64,000 nt of DNA, taken from contig JANHCV010000003.1 in NCBI GenBank assembly GCA_025594325.1, forward strand, positions 2,418,001 through 2,482,000, read 5' to 3'. Each line of letters starts with the position of its first letter. The first letter of the stretch is position 1. Position numbers and translations under genes: made by a program. Positions 58,824-64,000 of this stretch are shown here, piece after piece. Under the pieces are notes generated by a model, which worked only from the letters and a program-made list of their open reading frames with translations, was not told where the DNA came from and searched no databases. Source of the stretch: Blastocladiella emersonii ATCC 22665. Lineage: Eukaryota > Blastocladiomycota > Blastocladiomycetes > Blastocladiales > Blastocladiaceae.

Positions 58824-59386
58824 ATGTCTTACCACCCGCAACTGGGAGCGGCGGAGCCTACCCTGTCCCTGCCGCTCGCTCGCTCGCTCGATCCGGCTGC
58901 CTGTTCGCTCGCCGTGCTCACTGGCCGATCCAAACCTTTGCGCCGGGACGGGAAAGCTTGCACTGTCGTTTATGGAAACCATTTGGCTCCGGCCATTCCA
59001 GTTGGAGCACGAGGCGGCGCACGCGTACTCGACAACGCTCGCAGTCCAACCCGAGGGGGCGACGTCAGCCGTGTTGCATCCATGATCAGCCACGACGCAC
59101 GCGCCGGTACGTAAGGCACGGTATCCGCCTGGGACGTGACGTGCGCAAGGACGCGACGACAGTCACCGAACTTGCGAACTTTTGCCTGGGGCACGCGCGT
59201 GTCGTCAGAGAGTTGGCCACCTGCAAGAAGCTGCTGGATTGGGAGAGCGCAGTGTTGTACAAGCACGCGGGCGCGGCAGTTCAGAACGGGTTCGCGCGCG
59301 CCGTCGCTACGCGCGAGGCGACATGGAAAGAGGTGCACGCGCGCCAGCGCGCCGAAACGGCGCATTGGATGCAAATCGCTGTTTGA
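58824..59386 (+). CDS. Small two-exon hypothetical protein
   Basis: I predict exons 58824-59106 and 59163-59386 (56 nt phase-1 intron, donor GTACGTAAG, acceptor CAG), giving 168 residues. Exon 1 reads MSYHPQLGAAEPTLSLPLAR and ends ...VASMISHDARAG; exon 2 reads TELANFCLGHARVVRELATC, then a helical KLLDWESAVLYKHAGAAVQN and ends HARQRAETAHWMQIAV. The exon-2 part has good protein character; exon 1 is less certain and a neighbouring frame (METIWLRPFQLEHEAAHAYS) competes. No family recognised, no membrane segment. It could also be a relic. Confidence 0.4.
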
Positions 59387-60410
59387 TGTGCGGCGTGAGT
59401 TGGCAGCTGCGCGCGGCAAAGCGAAGGCGCGGTGACGCGCGTGGCCGCGCACGGAATCCAGGCGGTGACGCGCACATGGTCTCCAAGCGCAAGGCATACT
59501 TTTAAATGCCTGCCATGGGAGGAACAGGCGCTGCGCTTCGGCAAGGCGGTGCTGTGGATGCACTCAATATTGCGTTCGCGCGGCCCGAGGTGGCGGCGAT
59601 GACGATGGCTGGGAACCACATGTGCGAGAGAAGAGTAAGTTCCGCGCAGACATGATCATACCAGGAGGTGCCTGGGTCGTTGTTATGAGAGTAGAAAGTG
59701 GAGCGCGAAAGCACGATCCCAGTTTACACGAATGAAGAACAGAGCGCGGGGCGCAGCGAGTTGGCGAAGCTGGCGGAATAGTTGCACCTGAGATTCTGCT
59801 TGCGATTCCAGGCCCTCGCGCGACGCACAGGATGGCGACGGGCCGGAAGCGATAGCTGACACGATTTAAAGGGAGGCAAACATGGGCGGGGGTCAAAAAC
59901 CGTGACTGCAGAAGTCTGCGGCGTTTGCATTGAGAGAATAATCCAAGAGAACGACCCGGCGACACAAACACACGCAGTTCGCCGTGTCGGCGATAGACTT
60001 ACGCTAGTTGCTGTGACTGGCTGCCGTTCGAGAGCGACCCGCTCCTCGACGTCACCTCGCCGATCAATACGGTGACGAAGATGAAGCGGATGTAACTTAA
60101 CTTGTCGCAGTGAGAAGGAGTGCCCTTCAACACCCCGTCCGCCGATGGTGGGCGCCCGCGAGTACGGAAGCCCGTGTACGGTAATGTCGGCGACGCTGAT
60201 GAAGAGCGTGCGATCTCCCCCGTACACATGATGCCGACCGTACCACGGCCGCCCAATGCCCGGTTCCCACGCGTGCGTGATCCGATCGGCCACGCTCCGC
60301 CGGATCGCCGTGTTCCCAGGGAGCGGGAATCTTCTGCCGCCCCGCCCGCGCTCTCTCTCTCCTCCTTGCCCATCAATCATCAGCGCCAACATCACCACCA
60401 TTGCTACTCC
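59387..60410. other. 1 kb intergenic region
   Basis: No gene I can support. Open frames on the minus strand (59564-59971, 59724-60620) have poor composition or overlap the next gene. The last 100 bp before 60411 are C/T-rich. Confidence 0.45.
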
Positions 60411-62122
60411 ATGGAACTCGACCGTACCGCTACCACCCACCTGTTCAAGGCGTCGTGCCGCGTCGTGAGCCCGGCTGACGGCGAGCTCGTCGGGTTTGCG
60501 GGCGTCCGCGACTTTGCGTGGTCCGCCGCCGACTACCCGTCGCTCGAGACGCTCGAGTCCCTGCGCACCGAGGGCGACGAGCTCGCCGACGACGCGCTGG
60601 CTGCGCTGCTCCGCCTGCATCAGTCGCTCGCCACGGACGGCGAATCCAAGCCCGCGGCGACGGGGTTCGTGCCGAGTAACCTCATGGCCTTCTTCACGCG
60701 TGCCGTGGCGGTGCTCGACGCGACCGCGGTGCCGGACGCCGCGCTCGACGCGGTCCGCGTGCGCGACGCGCCCGTGCTGCCCGTCGCCGGGATGTCCGCG
60801 TCAGACCGCGCCGCGGTGCTCGCGCTGTGGCGGTCCGTGACCGAGGTGCCCGACTGGGTCGACTGGGCGCGCGTGAAGCACGGGCAGACGCTGTTCTGGA
60901 AGTACCTGATCGTCAACTCGGCGACGCTCGGGCTCTACTCGCTGCTCGGCGGGTACGCCGCCGACTCGGTCAACCAGGTGCTCGCGTCGACCGGGTACCT
61001 CGCTAGTCGGCGTAAGAATGCGGTGATGCGCAGGCTGACTGAGACGGCCCATATGCTCGTTGGCGCGCTGCAGAGTGTCGAGTCGATTGCGCCGTTTGGT
61101 GAGGGGTGGGTCGGCGTGCTCAATGTCCGGTTCCTTCACGCTCTGGGTACGCTTCCTCTGGTATCGCGCTCATTTCATCAATCGACTGACCGCTGATTAC
61201 TCCACTGATGCTAGTCCGCCACCGCCTCCGCGGGTCGACCAAGTACGACGCCGCGCTGTACGGCACCGCCATCAACCAGCCCGACACGCTCGCGACGGGT
61301 CTCAGCTTCTCGACGACCCTCCTCGACGGCCTCGACAAGTTCGGCCTCGCTGCGACCGACGCCACGCTCAAGGCCGACTACCTGCACGCGTGGGGCTACA
61401 TTGTGCGCCTGCTCGGCGTCAAGGACGAGTACAACGTGCTCGCACCCGCTTCCGCAGCCGCCACACACCCGCGCGTCCCGGGCTCGCTCGCCCCGCCTCC
61501 ACCGGGCGTCGACCCGGTGGAGCACGCGCACCGCGCGAGCCGCGCCATTGGGCTGCACCTGTTCCACCCGTCGGACCTGTCGCGCACCTTCGCCGGCGCG
61601 CTGATCGAGGGCCTCGCCGACCAGCCGCCCGCGTACCGCTCGCTCAAGACCATGTACGCGGGGGCGCGCATCTTCCTCGGCCCGCAGCTCGCCGCCGCGC
61701 TCGGGGTGCCTGACGTCGCGCGCTGGCGCATCGCCCTGTACCGGTTCCGCCTCTCGCTCGTCACGTCCATCTTCGCGTGGCTGTGGGACTACTCGCCGGG
61801 GATGCGCGCCGTCCTGATGCGCAAGTACGTCGAGGGCCATAACGAGCTGATGGCCAAGTTCGTGTTTGGCCTCGAGCCACCGAACGGCAAGAAGAAGCCC
61901 GACCTGACGGACCCGTCGCTCGTCGAGGCGCTCCGCGAGTTTGCGTTCGCGATGCGCTGGGACCCCGCGCGTACCGACGAAGGAGTGAGTCTCTCCGACA
62001 CCGAGGACGGGGATGCCGCGGCCAAGGACGGTAGTCGCGCTGAAGCCCGCTGGATGTGGCGCGCGGCGGTGATGGTCGCCGTGGTCGCTGTGTCGCTCGT
62101 TGTGGCTGCGCAGGTTGTGTAA
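60411..62122 (+). CDS. MpaB/DUF2236-type oxygenase-like protein with C-terminal anchor
   Basis: Members of this family include the ER-bound oxygenase MpaB of mycophenolic acid synthesis and bacterial rubber oxygenases. I predict exons 60411-61146 and 61215-62122 (68 nt phase-1 intron, GTACGC...TAG), giving 547 residues. Family blocks in order: PDWVDWARVKHGQTLFWKYL near 147; LYSLLGGYAADSVNQVLAST; RRLTETAHMLVGALQ; NVRFLHALVRHRL across the splice junction; INQPDTLATGLSFSTTLLDG; and YIVRLLGVKDEYNVL. The candidate haem-binding His is the one in FLHALVRH. The last 22 residues (WRAAVMVAVVAVSLVVAAQVV) are a membrane anchor with almost no lumenal tail. No biosynthetic partner genes are nearby, so the substrate is unknown. 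Confidence 0.75.
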
Positions 62123-62822
62123 ATACGTTTGCTTATTCAAGTCATTTGCGTTTCCTCCTCCGCTTATTGTTGTTGAGAGGGTCAGCGCGCGTTGCGCCAC
62201 TCGCACCGCACGATCGCGTTGGTCACCCACCAGCCACACGCGGTGGCCAGCGTGGGACCGAGTGAAATCGCGGCTGCACTCCGCGGCCCGTCCTCGCTCT
62301 CCCACCCGCTCATTTGCTATGTAATTATTTTCCATGCTGCTTACGGGACACCGTGCGGACTCAACTCGGAGGCCTGCGGTCCATCACGCAGCGCCAGTCC
62401 CGACTTTGACACGCAAACCTTTGCTCAGCACACCTCGATACCGTTCCCGCATAATTGTCTGCCGACGCGGACCACGCCCGCACCCAGGGGCCGGCATCTT
62501 CAAAAAGCCACCGGATTGAACCCGACCCGAACGCCCTGCCTGCCACTCCTGTCAACGCGTCCAGTCGCGTCCACCGCGCCGCGCCTCGCCTCGCTCGCTG
62601 CTGCTCCTCTCTTGCTCGGAAAGCAGACGCCCACATGATCGCCCATGAATGAAGAAAAAACTTCTTGCAAAACATGAATGCAGCTCGTCCCTCCTTGTTC
62701 TGACCACTGGTCACTGCCGGAACTTCTTCGCGCCGTGGATGGCCCGGTTCGGCGGGGCGATGGTGAGGCCCTGCGCGGCGAGCCGGAGGTCGGCCGTGGG
62801 GCCAGAGTCGGTCCGCGCACGC
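62123..62822. other. Intergenic region, no clear gene
   Basis: AT-rich 3' flank of the oxygenase gene (around 62120-62170), then nothing I can support. A sequence near 62645-62670 (AAAAACTTCTTGCAAAAC) faintly resembles the start region of the gene at 50663 but is stopped at once. Confidence 0.4.
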
Positions 62823-64000
62823 TTAGCCTTGCTCGCGGGAACCTCGCGCCCCGTATCGATCCCGAGTTGCATCCGGGCGGTCAAATGCGTCTGTATCGCG
62901 CGGTAGTGCTTCGAGCCGGGCCCGTTCTCGCTCGTGGCCTTGAGCGCACGGGACTTGACCTCGTCGACGGGTCGCGGGGACAGATAGAACCTGTTCGAGC
63001 GCCGCCCGCGCTTCCGCGTCGCCGCCGTACCGGTCTGCGGGGGGCTGGTTCTCGCTCTGCGCGGTGGTTACGGGCTCGTCCTCATCCATCGACTCGTCCT
63101 CGTCGTGGTCCTGGACCGATCCGGGCTCGTGCTCGCGCATGACGACGTCGTTGTCAGACTTGCTGCCCGCCACGTACTCCTCGGCGTCCGTGTCGCTGCC
63201 GCCGTCGCCCTCCCCGTACGACATGGGCATTAGCGGCGCGCTGACACCGTATGCTGCGGGGGCGGACGTGCCACCGTGCACGCAGGCCGCGGCTTGTCGT
63301 CCTCCTCTGTCGGCGCGTTGGCGCACAGGAACCAGAGCTCGCCGTCCTTCTCGGTCAGCTTGGGGTCGCACAGGTTGCCGAAATCGTCGACGTAGACAGA
63401 GGGCTCGTATGCCATGTTGCTGTACCCGGACTCGCAGGCCGCCGCGTGAGTTGCAGCATCGCTAACCGCGAGCTCGCTGGCCGCTCCTCGGCCCGCTCGC
63501 CGTCACGTCAGCTCGCGTAGCTGGAGCGACGGCTCTGCACGAGCGTCGTTTACCTGAGCTCCTCGGCCGTTGCGAGGTTTTGTCGCTTCAGTTCATCTTG
63601 CTTTGCCACCATGATCGCAATGTCGGTCGCTGCGCTGAGCCGGATCCCGCGGCCGTTGCGCCTGCCAATCGTCTTGACCGACGAAAAGTAGCCCTCGACC
63701 GCGTTGGTGCTGTACGCGCGCAGGTTGGCCCACAGCTGCTTGTTCTCGTTGACCGTGCCTATGCCCGGAGCCATGTTGATGAGGAACTCGACCGACTCGA
63801 TCATCATCATATACCCGACCGACGTGTCAAAGTTGAGCCCGGTCTCGCCGTCGCGCTCCTCCTCGGTCGGTCTGGGTGACCCCTCCGCCGCCGCCCCGGA
63901 CTTTCAGCACATCCGCGTTGTCCTTGAGCGCGTTGATCACGTCGGGCTGGATCAGGCGCATCGCCTCAGCCTCGTTCTGCGTGTTGCGCTTCTCCCATTT
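62823..64000 (-). pseudogene. Transposase-like gene, broken and cut by the window edge
   Basis: Enters from the right edge (KWEKRNTQNEAEAMRLIQPD). The frame changes near 63890 and resumes as EEERDGETGLNFDTSVGYMM to VNENKQLWANLRAYSTNAVE, then GYFSSVKTIGRRNGRG. A credible intron (63553-63462, GTAAAC...TAG, 92 nt) joins this to CESGYSNMAYEPSVYVDDFG. After about 63290 the frame changes again into an acidic stretch (DEDESMDEDEPVTTAQSENQ). The 'YSTNAVEGYFSSVK' part resembles the C-terminal region of eukaryotic transposases, but the family is not clear. Two frame changes suggest decay. The end near 62823 is only the end of the last open frame. Confidence 0.35.

Noticed and set aside
61211-62335. 374-codon minus-strand frame
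   Set aside because: Antisense to the second exon of the oxygenase; no protein-like features.
1-64000. tRNA, rRNA and snRNA genes
   Set aside because: Scanning by eye for B-box-like GGTTCGANNCC with a matching acceptor stem found only isolated half-matches (e.g. near 50195). A covariance-model search could still find one.

Overview
This window looks like nuclear DNA from a G+C-rich fungus with compact genes and short introns. The eight multi-exon genes I could rebuild have introns of about 53-116 nt. Their donors are usually GTACGT-like and their acceptors mostly TAG. Host genes include a sphingosine kinase pair, CHMP7, an N-terminal methyltransferase, a POLE3/Dpb4-type histone fold, an augmin HAUS8-like protein, a PPR protein and an MpaB-like oxygenase. 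Arrays of 'VLxWWRxSGLxLxYD' ankyrin-like repeats, F-box-like families, a Ty3/Gypsy chromovirus and a PIF/Harbinger element also fit. I suspect a zoosporic (Blastocladiomycota-type, e.g. Allomyces-like) fungus, but that placement rests on remembered family style and is not demonstrated.

Left part (1-9.9 kb): a low-complexity protein, then a gene-poor stretch with three small minus-strand proteins that have C-terminal membrane segments, two arrays of a near-palindromic CTGACGCCAG repeat, a decayed transposon-like coding remnant, and an F-box/WW-ankyrin protein. Housekeeping core (10-35 kb): an acidic small protein, sphingosine kinase 1, CHMP7, NTMT1, a GT92-like glycosyltransferase, POLE3, an F-box-like protein, a long Gln/Ala/Pro-rich regulator made of three exons, a PNRC-motif protein, a 1.4 kb pyrimidine-rich spacer, a HAUS8-like augmin subunit, and a tandem pair of paralogues from a family I cannot name.

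Mobile and family-expansion zone (35-53.5 kb): an F-box/leucine-rich-like gene is interrupted twice. One insertion is a 628 bp TA-flanked MITE. The other is a 5.67 kb chromodomain LTR retrotransposon with a perfect 5 bp target duplication. A frameshifted relative of the interrupted gene follows, then a mitochondrial PPR gene. Last comes a 701-residue protein of unknown family, flanked by broken copies of its own beginning and end.

Right part (53.8-64 kb): a second sphingosine kinase with an intron at the same place and phase as the first; a structurally intact PIF/Harbinger transposon (TIRs, TAA duplications, spliced transposase, extra minus-strand ORF); a small two-exon gene; an MpaB-like oxygenase with a C-terminal membrane anchor; and a broken transposase-like gene running off the edge. 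I saw no tRNA, rRNA, CRISPR or bacterial operon features. Every exon structure is a hand prediction from reading frame and splice sites.
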